A DNA stretch of 64,000 nt. It comes from Runella zeae DSM 19591. Its GTDB lineage: Bacteria > Bacteroidota > Bacteroidia > Cytophagales > Spirosomataceae. The position numbers and the translations under genes were made by a program. The notes under the pieces were generated by a model. It did no database searches and was not told where the DNA came from. It saw only the letters and a program-made list of their open reading frames with translations. The stretch covers positions 417,630-481,629 of the forward strand of contig NZ_KE384038.1 of assembly GCF_000423565.1 (NCBI RefSeq), written 5' to 3'. This document shows positions 18,029 to 26,851 of this stretch, piece by piece (the first letter of the stretch is position 1; each line of letters begins with the position of its first letter).

Positions 18029-19498
18029 TTATCCAAACTCTTTTGCTACTTCATCGGCCACTACTAGCCCCGAAATAAGAGAAGGGGGTACGCCAGGTCC
18101 CGGAACGGTGAGCTGTCCTGTATAAAACAGATTAGAGACCTTTTTGTTTTTAAGTTTTGGTTTTAAAAAAGCAGTTTGTAATAAAGTATTGGCTAAGCCA
18201 TAGGCATTTCCTTTAAAAGCATTGTAATCTGCCCGAAAATCGCTGTGGGCAAAAGTACGTTTATATACGATATGGGGTCTAATTTCCTCTCCTACATAGG
18301 CTTCAAGACGATTCATGACGAGATCAAAATAATACTCCCGCGTTGCTTCGTTATCATCCTTTAAATCAGGGGCGACCGGAATCAAAATAAAAACATTTTC
18401 GTGCCCTGCTGGTGCTACGGTAGGGTCGGTTTTGGAAGGAGCTGATACATAAAAAAGAGGTTTGCTTGGCCACTGAGGTTGGGTATAAATTTCGTGAGCG
18501 TGCTGTTTAAAATCTTCATCAAAGAAAAGATTATGGTGAAGAAGTTTGGGAATACGCTTATTGACACCTAAGTAGTAAAGCAATGAAGACGGTGCCAAGG
18601 TGCGTTTGTCCCAATATTGATCTGAATAATTCCGATATTCTCCTAAAAGCTGCGTATCTACATGGTGATAATCTGCTCCTGCTACTACTACATCGGCTTC
18701 AAAAGAAGTATGCTGTGTAATTACTTTTTTGGCTTTTGAGCCCGTGATTTCTATCTTTTCCACATTCTGATTGCACAAGATGTTGACCCCTTTTTCTTGC
18801 GCCAAACTTACCATACCTTTGACGATTTCGTGCATACCGCCCATCGGATACCATGTGCCAAGTGCAATTTCGGCGTAATTCATAAGGCTATACATAGCGG
18901 GGGTGTTTTCGGGAGTAGCTCCCAAAAACAAAATCGGAAACTCCATCAATTGAAGGAGTTTAGGGTCAGTAAAAAACTTACGAATGTGAGTCGCAAACGA
19001 CTGTAGTACATCCATTCGTCCCAAATCATATAAGAGTTTTAAACTTACAAATTCGGAAAGGCTACGGCTAGGTTTCCACACAAACTTGTTCATGCCTACG
19101 TCGTATTTGTAGGCGGCTTGATGGAGAAATGCCTCAAGTCTTGCGCCACTGCCTATTTCGATGCTTTCAAAAAGTGCTTTCAGTTTTTCGATACCTGCTG
19201 GAATATCGACCTTGGTATTCGAATCAAAAATGACAGCATAGGAAGGATCTAAACGGATTAGGTGATAATAATCAGAAGGCTTTTTGTTGAATTTGGCGAA
19301 GTAATTTTCAAATACATCAGGCATCCAATACCAACTTGGGCCCATGTCGAATCGAAAGCCATCGACCTCAAAAAGACGAGCGCGTCCGCCTAAGGTAGCG
19401 TTTTTTTCTAAGATAGTGACCTCAAAGCCTTTGTCGGCTAGGCTTGTAGCTGTTGCAAGTCCTGCAAATCCTGCACCGATAACGATGATTTTTTTCAA
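18029..19498 (-). CDS. crtI: CrtI-type phytoene desaturase
   Basis: This FAD-dependent desaturase (489 residues) converts phytoene stepwise to coloured products such as lycopene at the membrane. The N-terminal dinucleotide-binding motif is VIGAGFAGLATATSLADKG (residues 5-23). It is followed by GGRARLFEVDGFRFDMGPSW, the typical CrtI segment. The C-terminal signature LFYTGQLTVPGPGVPPSLISG binds FAD. It is the first gene of the crtI-crtB unit. A perfect 14-bp inverted repeat lies immediately upstream. No cyclase or hydroxylase gene is in the window, so the end product cannot be inferred. Confidence 0.94.
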   Translation of the reverse strand: MKKIIVIGAGFAGLATATSLADKGFEVTILEKNATLGGRARLFEVDGFRFDMGPSWYWMPDVFENYFAKFNKKPSDYYHLIRLDPSYAVIFDSNTKVDIPAGIEKLKALFESIEIGSGARLEAFLHQAAYKYDVGMNKFVWKPSRSLSEFVSLKLLYDLGRMDVLQSFATHIRKFFTDPKLLQLMEFPILFLGATPENTPAMYSLMNYAEIALGTWYPMGGMHEIVKGMVSLAQEKGVNILCNQNVEKIEITGSKAKKVITQHTSFEADVVVAGADYHHVDTQLLGEYRNYSDQYWDKRTLAPSSLLYYLGVNKRIPKLLHHNLFFDEDFKQHAHEIYTQPQWPSKPLFYVSAPSKTDPTVAPAGHENVFILIPVAPDLKDDNEATREYYFDLVMNRLEAYVGEEIRPHIVYKRTFAHSDFRADYNAFKGNAYGLANTLLQTAFLKPKLKNKKVSNLFYTGQLTVPGPGVPPSLISGLVVADEVAKEFG

Positions 19499-19511
19499 GG
19501 ATGTAAAATTA

Positions 19512-19555
19512 GTAATAGAGTTAATGGTATTGAGTTTTGATATTAACTCTATTAC
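19512..19555. promoter_or_regulatory. Perfect 14-bp inverted repeat just upstream of crtI
   Basis: GTAATAGAGTTAAT at 19512-19525 is exactly complementary to 19542-19555, with a 16-nt spacer. The arms are AT-rich and have no T tract after them in the leftward direction, so an operator for crtI (starts at 19498) is more likely than a terminator of the upstream amidohydrolase gene. Both roles remain possible. Confidence 0.5.
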
Positions 19556-19598
19556 CTACTTAACGGTTTTGGAATATACGCGATTTTTTAAAAAAAAC

Positions 19599-20879
19599 CT
19601 ATTGTTTGTAGATAATTCCATCTTTCATCACAAACACTACGTTTTGAAGCGTTTTGATATTTTGAAGAGGGTTTTCGTCGGTTGCGATTATATCGGCGTA
19701 TTTTCCCTGAGAGATGCTACCCATATTATTTTGTTCGCCTAAAATCTGCGCAGGCACAATAGTAGCTGCTTTGATAGCTTCCATTGGGGGCATTCCTACT
19801 TCGGTCATGTATTCAAATTCTTTGGCGTTTTTGCCGTGGGCAAATACCCCTGCATCCGTACCAAACGCAATTTTAACTCCTGATTTATATGCTTTTTCGA
19901 ATGTTTTTTGAATCAAAGGCCCTGTTTCCAACGCTTTCATTCTTACAAAAGGGTGGTAATAACCGATAATTTTTGCCGAATCGGCCGCCGAACGTCCCGC
20001 AATAATAGTGGGTACATAGTAAGTTCCCATTTTTTTGAAAAGCTCAATAGCCTCATCATCCATGTAGGTGCCATGCTCTATGGTAGTTACGCCCGCTCTG
20101 ATAGCCCGTTTCATACCTTCTGTACCGTGGGCGTGGGCGGCCACATGAAATCCATAATCTTTGGCTGTTTGTACAATAGCCACGGCCTCTTCGTCGGTAA
20201 ATTGGGGAGCCTTTCCACTTTTGGCGATACTCAGCACTCCGCCAGTAGCGGTGATTTTGATACAATCAGCTCCGTCTTTGTAGCGCTGTCTTACGGCTTT
20301 GCGAGCTGCGTCAGGCGAGTCCACTATGCCGTCGGTCACTTTGTCGGGGACGGTATACATCGGGCTGAGTCCATTGGTGGGGTCGCCGTGGCCGCCTGTG
20401 GTGGCGATAGTTTGCCCAGATGTGAAAATCCGAGGGCCACTTACAAGCCCCTTAGTGATGGCATTGCGAAGGGCAATATTTACTCCTGAACCTCCCAAAT
20501 CCCGTACCGCAGTAAAACCTGCCATGAGGTTTGTGAGCGCGTTTTTTTGAGCCTCAAAAGCGATGTCGGCGGGATTGTTGCTCATGCGTTTGAGATATTG
20601 GTCACGACTCATTTCGCTTTCGATGTGTACGTGCATATCTGTAAGGCCAGGCAATACCGTTTTTGCTTTCAAATCCACGAGCTTGTCGGTAGGTTGAGGT
20701 TTGGTATAGCCTTTTTCAACGGCCATGATTCGATTTTTTTCTACGATGATTGTTACTTGATTTTGGATGTCGTTGGCTAGGCCGTCGATTAATTTACCGC
20801 AATGAATCAAAGTTCGTTGGGCGTATAGCTGACTTAACGCCAACCCACATAAAACCGTGAGAAGGAAAGGTTTTTTCAT
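19599..20879 (-). CDS. Secreted metal-dependent amidohydrolase (imidazolonepropionase/Xaa-Pro dipeptidase-like)
   Basis: The protein has 426 residues with signal peptide MKKPFLLTVLCGLALSQLYAQ. It has an amidohydrolase TIM barrel with metal-binding DMHVHIE (H83, H85), TGGHGDP, the HAHGTEGMKRA and TIEHGTYMD segments with further His ligands, and the catalytic Asp in FGTDAGVFAHG. The C-terminal composite sandwich is marked by GSISQGKYADIIATDENPL. Proteins of this kind in Bacteroidota are exported and often act on dipeptides or cyclic amides. The substrate is unknown. It is probably a single-gene unit. Confidence 0.88.
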   Translation of the reverse strand: MKKPFLLTVLCGLALSQLYAQRTLIHCGKLIDGLANDIQNQVTIIVEKNRIMAVEKGYTKPQPTDKLVDLKAKTVLPGLTDMHVHIESEMSRDQYLKRMSNNPADIAFEAQKNALTNLMAGFTAVRDLGGSGVNIALRNAITKGLVSGPRIFTSGQTIATTGGHGDPTNGLSPMYTVPDKVTDGIVDSPDAARKAVRQRYKDGADCIKITATGGVLSIAKSGKAPQFTDEEAVAIVQTAKDYGFHVAAHAHGTEGMKRAIRAGVTTIEHGTYMDDEAIELFKKMGTYYVPTIIAGRSAADSAKIIGYYHPFVRMKALETGPLIQKTFEKAYKSGVKIAFGTDAGVFAHGKNAKEFEYMTEVGMPPMEAIKAATIVPAQILGEQNNMGSISQGKYADIIATDENPLQNIKTLQNVVFVMKDGIIYKQ

Positions 20880-21062
20880 ACGAAAGCTAGTTTTTTGTTT
20901 GAAGATATTTCCTCAAATAAAGCATTTTTTTTCTCAAATTAAGGTACTCTATACCCATTGTGTTTAATAAAATCATTTTAACTGATATTTAATGGCTCAT
21001 ATGTTGATTTGTATTTAGTTGGCATTCGTTTTTAGGAAGAAAGTATATAAAAATATTGAGCT

Positions 21063-21617
21063 ATGAATAAAAATAAATTAGTGGCCTCTATCTTATTGGC
21101 CTCAGCAGCAGCGACCACCTTTGTGGCGCTTACTTCTTTTCGATTTTTACCCAAAGGTGCAGTACCTATAAAACCTTTTGACCAGCAAAAGTACCTTGGG
21201 AAGTGGTATGAGATAGCCCGTTTGGACTATAAATGGGAACGCAATTTGGATAATGTAACAGCCCACTATTCGCTCAAAGACAATGGTGATATCAGGGTAG
21301 AAAACCGAGGCTACAATTTCAAAAAAGAAAAATGGGAACAAAGCATAGGTAAAGCCAAACCGGTGGGTGACCCTAAAGAGGCAAAATTGAAAGTATCGTT
21401 CTTTGGGCCTTTTTATGCGGGTTATAACGTAATCGCTATTGACGAAAACTATCAATACGCGCTAGTAGTAGGAGAAAATACCAAATATATGTGGATTCTT
21501 TCTCGTACCACCACTATTCCTGAGTCGGTGAAGCAGGCGTATGTTCAGAAGGCTAAGGCGATTGGCTTCCAGACGGAAGACCTAGTGTGGGTGAAGCATG
21601 ACCGCCAAAGTGAATAA
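21063..21617 (+). CDS. Bacterial lipocalin (Blc-like)
   Basis: The protein has 184 residues. An N-terminal hydrophobic signal or anchor (about 7-27) is followed by the lipocalin signature YLGKWYEIARLDYKWERN (GxW motif), the segment TAHYSLKDNGDIRVENRGYN, and YNVIAIDENYQYALVVGEN with WILSRTTTIPES, which is strand-for-strand the Blc pattern. Blc-type proteins bind lipids in the cell envelope. There is no Cys at the end of the signal, so unlike E. coli Blc it does not look lipidated. It is monocistronic with its own terminator. Confidence 0.9.
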   Translation: MNKNKLVASILLASAAATTFVALTSFRFLPKGAVPIKPFDQQKYLGKWYEIARLDYKWERNLDNVTAHYSLKDNGDIRVENRGYNFKKEKWEQSIGKAKPVGDPKEAKLKVSFFGPFYAGYNVIAIDENYQYALVVGENTKYMWILSRTTTIPESVKQAYVQKAKAIGFQTEDLVWVKHDRQSE

Positions 21618-21625
21618 AACAAAAA

Positions 21626-21652
21626 ACTCCCCAACTTTTTCGGTTGGGGAGT
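21626..21652. terminator. Intrinsic terminator between lipocalin and SusD genes
   Basis: A 10-bp perfect stem ACTCCCCAAC with a 7-nt loop is preceded by an A-rich run that serves as the T tract for the leftward SusD operon. Confidence 0.75.
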
Positions 21653-21680
21653 AAACTATACTAAAAAACAAACACAAAAA

Positions 21681-23243
21681 CTAGTTAGGATATCCTGGAT
21701 TTTGTGGTTTTAGATTCGGGTTGTTAAGCATTTCTTGTTTTCCAAGGGGCAACAACAAGTGCTTAGCTTCGAGTGCTTTGTTGGAGCTTAGATTAACGTG
21801 GCCTACGAAATTGTCGAATCCATTGGTTTTTTCGTTGTATACTTTACGAAGGCGAACCATGTCAAACCAAGTGATTTGCTCATAGCATAGCTCATGCCAA
21901 CGCTCTCTCCAAACCGCTTCGCGGAAGGTAGCTTGAGTAAATGTACCAAGGGCAGGAGTAGTAAGTTTAGCCCGGTCTCTGATTCGTTTCATCGCATCGT
22001 AGGCCGCTTGATTAGGACCACCTACTTCATTTTGGGCTTCAGCGTAGGTAAGTAGTACTTCGGCGTAGCGAATTTGAGGTACGTTTAAGTTGTCTTGGCG
22101 TGTACCTGCGGTGCCAGAAGTACCATTTGCGGTACGATTGAAGTGCTTGAAGATATAAGGAGCTCCTAAATTAAAACGAGCTCCATTGCCATTTGTAAAA
22201 TAGGTCGTATAAAAATACCCTTCTTGGTCTTTAGCACGCAAATCGCCTGGCTCATAAGAGTTGTAGAATGAAGGGGTAGGCACTGTGCTACCTGTACCTG
22301 AAGGACCGTTGTAAGTAACGGGCTTGAAGTTAGGGAACATATTACCCATCGGATTTCCGGCTACCACAGTGTTGTATTGCAGCATGAAAAGGTGCTCAAT
22401 TCTGTTTTTGAGGTTTTCTTGATGTACTTCCTCATACGTGGCAAACAAGTTGATGACATTAGGGTTAGCATTAGCATAGGTGATTACTTCAAGTGCTTTG
22501 CTAGCGGCTAGTTGATAGTGAGAAGCCCCCTTGTTGAGAGGAAAACCAGCCATTGTGAGATACACACGAGCCAATTGTGCTTTTACAGCGGCAAGATTGA
22601 CGCGTCCGCTTACATCCATCCATGCCAAGCCTGCATTTTCAGCTTCGGTGAGGTCAGCGACAATCAACTTATAAATCTCCTCTTGAGAAGTACGAGTGGG
22701 TTGAAAGTCAGTAGAACCAGCAGTTTGAGGATCTGTAATCAATGGTATATCTCCCCAAAGTCTTACGGCAGTGAAGTAAGCAGAAGCCCGAAGAAAACGC
22801 GCTTCACCCAAGATTTTCTTTTTCTGCGCCTCAGGCATAGGGGTGATTGGCGGTACTTTCGCAATCACTTGGTTGGCTTGAGAAATTACTTTATAAAGCC
22901 CATTCCAGTAGTTTACTACGTGAGCGGTGTTACCATCATGAACCAACCCATACAAGTTGTTAAGGTCAGAGTTTTGGGCTGTTTCGGTAGTAGAAGTACC
23001 TGTAAGTGCTTCTAGCAATTGCCAGTTGGAAGAAAAAATCCCCGCACCATCACCCATGAATCTCAAGTCAGCATATACAGAAGCTAAAGCGGCCTCGGCG
23101 TGATCGGGAATAGTGTAAAAGCTATCGGGCGTTAAGTTAGACGGTGCTTGTTCTTTTAAGAATTCAGTACAACCCGACGGTCCTAGCAACACAGCACTTA
23201 ACAACGCTGCCTTGCCTACATTCTTTATGATATTTAATTTCAT
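21681..23243 (-). CDS. SusD/RagB-family outer-membrane nutrient-binding lipoprotein
   Basis: The protein has 520 residues. A lipoprotein signal ends in LLGPSGC (Cys25), followed by TEFLKEQAPSNLTPDSFY, a common SusD start. AEARFLRASAYFTAVRLWGDIPLI, NLAAVKAQLARVYLTMAG, RYAEVLLTYAEAQNE and the C-terminal WRERWHELCYEQITWFDMVR mark the fold. It lies 31 nt downstream of the partner SusC in a leftward operon. The diverging gene beyond SusC is a CocE-type hydrolase. Confidence 0.94.
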   Translation of the reverse strand: MKLNIIKNVGKAALLSAVLLGPSGCTEFLKEQAPSNLTPDSFYTIPDHAEAALASVYADLRFMGDGAGIFSSNWQLLEALTGTSTTETAQNSDLNNLYGLVHDGNTAHVVNYWNGLYKVISQANQVIAKVPPITPMPEAQKKKILGEARFLRASAYFTAVRLWGDIPLITDPQTAGSTDFQPTRTSQEEIYKLIVADLTEAENAGLAWMDVSGRVNLAAVKAQLARVYLTMAGFPLNKGASHYQLAASKALEVITYANANPNVINLFATYEEVHQENLKNRIEHLFMLQYNTVVAGNPMGNMFPNFKPVTYNGPSGTGSTVPTPSFYNSYEPGDLRAKDQEGYFYTTYFTNGNGARFNLGAPYIFKHFNRTANGTSGTAGTRQDNLNVPQIRYAEVLLTYAEAQNEVGGPNQAAYDAMKRIRDRAKLTTPALGTFTQATFREAVWRERWHELCYEQITWFDMVRLRKVYNEKTNGFDNFVGHVNLSSNKALEAKHLLLPLGKQEMLNNPNLKPQNPGYPN

Positions 23244-23274
23244 CGCAAATTTCGTTTTTGAATTAAGTAATTAA

Positions 23275-26200
23275 TTAGAATCCAACCTGAATCCCTAGCA
23301 TGTAAGTGGTAGGCTTAGGATAGTTGTGCCAAATCATCCCTTGAGAGAAGGCGCTGTTGCCATTTCCTTGGTTGGTAGGAGTTACTTCTGGATCTCCTAC
23401 GATTTTATCTTCTACCAACAAGAAGAAGTTTTGGGCACTAGTATAGATTCTAAGACGGCTTAATTTTAGTTTGCTAGTAACGTGGCTAGGGAAAGTATAG
23501 CCCAACAATAAGTTTCTACCACGAAGGAATGAGCCATTTTTGATCCAGTGACTATCCACATTTGTTACATAGCCCGCTCTTGTATCGCGAATTTCGGCAA
23601 TCATCGTGTTTTGGTTTTGAGGAGTCCAAGCGTTCAATACAGATGTATAGCTATTGGCAAGTGCTTGGCGGTCCTCGCTTGGGTGAAGGTTCATGAGCAT
23701 TACGTCATTGCCATACATATATTGAAGCTCTAAGGTCAAGTCAAGGTTTTTATAACGAACGGTGTTGGTCAATGCACCCCAGCCTTTAGGACTACCGTTT
23801 CCGATAATGCTACGATCGGCATCAGTAATTGCTTTATCGCCGTTTACATCCAAGTACTTAATATCACCAGGCAAGATAGTGAGACCGTTGCGGTAGCTAG
23901 TGAATTTAGCAGCTTCTTCGCGCTCGGCTTCGCTCCATACACCTAAGCGAGTTAATCCCCAAAACGAACCTACGGGTTCTCCGATACGAATCACGTTGGT
24001 AGGGTTGGTGAAGTTAGGTCCCCCTACATTGAAGATGTCAGAAGGTGTTGCCAAAGAAAGCACCTTGTTACGGTTCATTGAAATGTTGAAGGTGGTATTC
24101 CACTGAACTACTCCGTTGTCGATGTTAGTAGAGTTGATGGCGATTTCAATACCCTTGTTGTACATTGAGCCTACGTTACGTCTGATAGTAGCGTATCCAC
24201 TTGTACGCGGTACAGGGGCATCCAAAAGCATATCGGTAGTCTCTCTATAATACAAGTCAGCCTCAATATTTACGCGGCCTTTCAAAAGTCCCAATTCAAC
24301 ACCTACGTCAGCTTGGGCTGTTTTTTCCCAACGCAAATCGGGGTTAGCCAAACGTGAAATACCCGTACCTGACACGCGCGAATCGTTGTACAAAGTAGCG
24401 TAGTTTGAGCTAAGAAGGGCGAGTGAAGAGTAGGCCGGGATTTCGGAGTTACCAGTCAAACCAAAGCTAGTACGTAATTTCAAATTAGAAATAACATTGT
24501 TGCCTTTCAAGAAATCTTCTTCAGACAAACGCCACGCAAATGCTCCTGAAGGGAAGAAGGCATATTTGTGGTTATCCCCAAATTTTGACGAACCATCGGC
24601 ACGACCAGTCAAGGTAAACAAGTACTTGTTGGACAAGGTATAGTTGATACGTCCAAAGTATGAGTTAAAGGCAAAACGAGATGCACCTGAGCCCACACCA
24701 GGGTTGGTAGCACCTGCACCGAGGTTGTTAAAGCCAAAGTAGTCAGTAGCAAAGTTGTTGATGCTTGCACTCATACTAAAAGCATTTGTTTCTTGCCAAG
24801 AAATCCCCAAAAGGGCAGTCAAAGAGTGTTTATCGCCGATTTGTTTGTTGTAAGTCAAATAGTTTTCCAACGACCAGAAGCTCTCTTTACTGTTGCTAGT
24901 AGAAGCATTACCATTACCACCAATATTCAATGTACGAGTTTGAGATTGGTTGTTTTCTTGGGTCAATACATTTACCCCAAATACAGTACGCATCTCCAAT
25001 CCTTTAGCGATATTGATGTTTGAGTACATACTACCCACGGTAGTTTGGGTATTCAAAATATACTTACGACCCATCAAGCGGTGCAAAGAGCTCATAGTAC
25101 CCTCTGCGTAGGGGTAGTCACGGTTGTTGGCAAATGTACCGTCGGCATAGCGAGTAGGCATAAATGGAAAATCCTCCACGATTTGGCGCGCTACTGCGTC
25201 ATTGATATCCACAAGGTTTTCGCTTTGGTTGTTGTAGCTCAAAGTACCTCCTACTTTCAACCATTTTTTGATTTGATCATCAATCGTAAAACGACCTGCA
25301 TAACGCTTCATGTAAGAAGTTTTGATAAGCCCTTGGTCGTCGCGATAGTTGAGTGAGAAGGAGTACTGTGTACGCTCGTTACCACCGCTGAAACCCAATT
25401 GGTGGTTTTGAGAAAGGCTATTTTGGCTAGTCTCTTTAAACCAATCGGTGTCGTAAAGAGGGTTTCCATTAGCATCAAAAATCCGTGGATCTGTGCGGCG
25501 AAGTTTAGGGTTTAAGTAAGCCCATTTACCTGCTGCCCAGCCTACAGGGTCATACTTGGCCATATTGGCCCATGCCAAATCTTCAACTGCCAAATATTGT
25601 TTGGCATTGAGTACTTCAGGGCGGTTGGGTCCGATGGTATTTACGCTGAAGTCGGCATTGTAAGTGACCGTTCCTTCGCCTGCTTTTCCTTTTTTGGTAG
25701 TTACCAAGATTACGCCATTAGCCCCTCTAGCTCCATAAATAGCGGTAGAAGAAGCATCTTTCAATACTTCCACCGACACGATGTCGTTGGGGTTGATATA
25801 ATCGATTGCTGAGGTAAACTGGTTTTGGTTTCCTTGAGGAAGCATCACACCATCTACTACGTAAAGAGGGTTGTTAGAAGAGTTGATAGAACTAAAACCC
25901 CGTACCCGGATAGTAGTACGACCGCCTGGACGGCCAGAGTTAGTATTTACTTGCACCCCTGCCATACGACCCGAAAGCGCCTGTGTAAGTGAAGGTGCGG
26001 GGCGTTCGAGTAGCTGATCTGCTTTTACTGAACCTACGGCACCTGTTAAGTCTGATTTTTTGAGGGTACCATAACCGATAACCACAATCTCCTCTAACAC
26101 TTTACTGTCACCTTTGAGAGTAAGGTTAATAGTGGTTTGATTGCCAACGGCAATTTCTTGTGGTTGATAGCCCACAAACGAGAAAATTAAAGTAGCATTT

Positions 26201-26484
26201 GCGTCAGGGACATCAAGTTTGAATTGTCCATTACCGTCAGTGACGGTACCTCGTTGCGTACCTTTCAATACAATACTTACACCAGGAAGAGGAGAGTTGG
26301 TTTCGTCAACTACCTTTCCGGTTACAATTTTGTCAACTGATTTTTGATCCACATTAGTGGTGGTGAGTTTGTCGAGGACATGTCGATCTGGAGCGGCTTG
26401 GGAGATGTTGCTGCTCAAAAATGCTAAGATGCCTATCCCCATCATCTTAGCGAGCGAACCATGCGAATGTAATGGTTTGTTCAT
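23275..26484 (-). CDS. SusC/RagA-family TonB-dependent outer-membrane transporter
   Basis: The protein has 1069 residues. A signal peptide ends near residue 31 (SQAA). A carboxypeptidase-regulatory-like domain starts about residue 54 (IVTGKVVDETNSPLPGVSI), followed by the signature VVIGYGTLKKSDLTGAV and a plug with STAIYGARGANGVILVTTKKGKAG. The barrel ends in GIQVGF. It pairs with the SusD directly downstream. It has no adjacent sigma factor, hybrid two-component regulator or glycosidase, so neither substrate nor control can be read from context. Confidence 0.95.
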   Translation of the reverse strand: MNKPLHSHGSLAKMMGIGILAFLSSNISQAAPDRHVLDKLTTTNVDQKSVDKIVTGKVVDETNSPLPGVSIVLKGTQRGTVTDGNGQFKLDVPDANATLIFSFVGYQPQEIAVGNQTTINLTLKGDSKVLEEIVVIGYGTLKKSDLTGAVGSVKADQLLERPAPSLTQALSGRMAGVQVNTNSGRPGGRTTIRVRGFSSINSSNNPLYVVDGVMLPQGNQNQFTSAIDYINPNDIVSVEVLKDASSTAIYGARGANGVILVTTKKGKAGEGTVTYNADFSVNTIGPNRPEVLNAKQYLAVEDLAWANMAKYDPVGWAAGKWAYLNPKLRRTDPRIFDANGNPLYDTDWFKETSQNSLSQNHQLGFSGGNERTQYSFSLNYRDDQGLIKTSYMKRYAGRFTIDDQIKKWLKVGGTLSYNNQSENLVDINDAVARQIVEDFPFMPTRYADGTFANNRDYPYAEGTMSSLHRLMGRKYILNTQTTVGSMYSNINIAKGLEMRTVFGVNVLTQENNQSQTRTLNIGGNGNASTSNSKESFWSLENYLTYNKQIGDKHSLTALLGISWQETNAFSMSASINNFATDYFGFNNLGAGATNPGVGSGASRFAFNSYFGRINYTLSNKYLFTLTGRADGSSKFGDNHKYAFFPSGAFAWRLSEEDFLKGNNVISNLKLRTSFGLTGNSEIPAYSSLALLSSNYATLYNDSRVSGTGISRLANPDLRWEKTAQADVGVELGLLKGRVNIEADLYYRETTDMLLDAPVPRTSGYATIRRNVGSMYNKGIEIAINSTNIDNGVVQWNTTFNISMNRNKVLSLATPSDIFNVGGPNFTNPTNVIRIGEPVGSFWGLTRLGVWSEAEREEAAKFTSYRNGLTILPGDIKYLDVNGDKAITDADRSIIGNGSPKGWGALTNTVRYKNLDLTLELQYMYGNDVMLMNLHPSEDRQALANSYTSVLNAWTPQNQNTMIAEIRDTRAGYVTNVDSHWIKNGSFLRGRNLLLGYTFPSHVTSKLKLSRLRIYTSAQNFFLLVEDKIVGDPEVTPTNQGNGNSAFSQGMIWHNYPKPTTYMLGIQVGF

Positions 26485-26851
26485 AGAGTGTTGCCATTGC
26501 TATGGCGTTTTAGGTTTGAAAACGACTGTACTAATTAAACAATGCACCCTAAGAAGAGTAGATTTCAAAATAATTACTTTCTTTATTCTAAAAAAAATAT
26601 CCATCACCAAGTTATTAATTGAATTTTTTTAATATCTCATTTATTGTATAATGATTGTATAAAAAGGGTGAATATGCTAATATGTGTATATTTAACCCAC
26701 ATTTGTGTCTACAAAAAAGCATAATCCATCTTGTACAAAAACCATTATAAAAAAATTGTGACGTGATTCCCTCTACAAGACTCTTTGGGCTTTTGTATGT
26801 AAATAGGTAGTTTTGGGAAATACCTTGTTTATCCATCCAAACTATTATTTT
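26485..26851. promoter_or_regulatory. 367-bp divergent intergenic region (SusC / CocE hydrolase)
   Basis: This region is AT-rich and contains no credible gene. The promoter of the rightward hydrolase is visible (26784-26815). I found no matching pair for the leftward SusC. Confidence 0.6.
26784..26815 (+). promoter_or_regulatory. Bacteroidota consensus promoter of the CocE hydrolase gene
   Basis: TTTG at 26784-26787, a 20-nt spacer and TAGTTTTG at 26808-26815 match TTTG-N20-TAnnTTTG exactly. The start site would be near 26821, leaving about 30 nt before the ATG at 26852. This also supports rejecting the upstream in-frame start at 26813. Confidence 0.7.
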
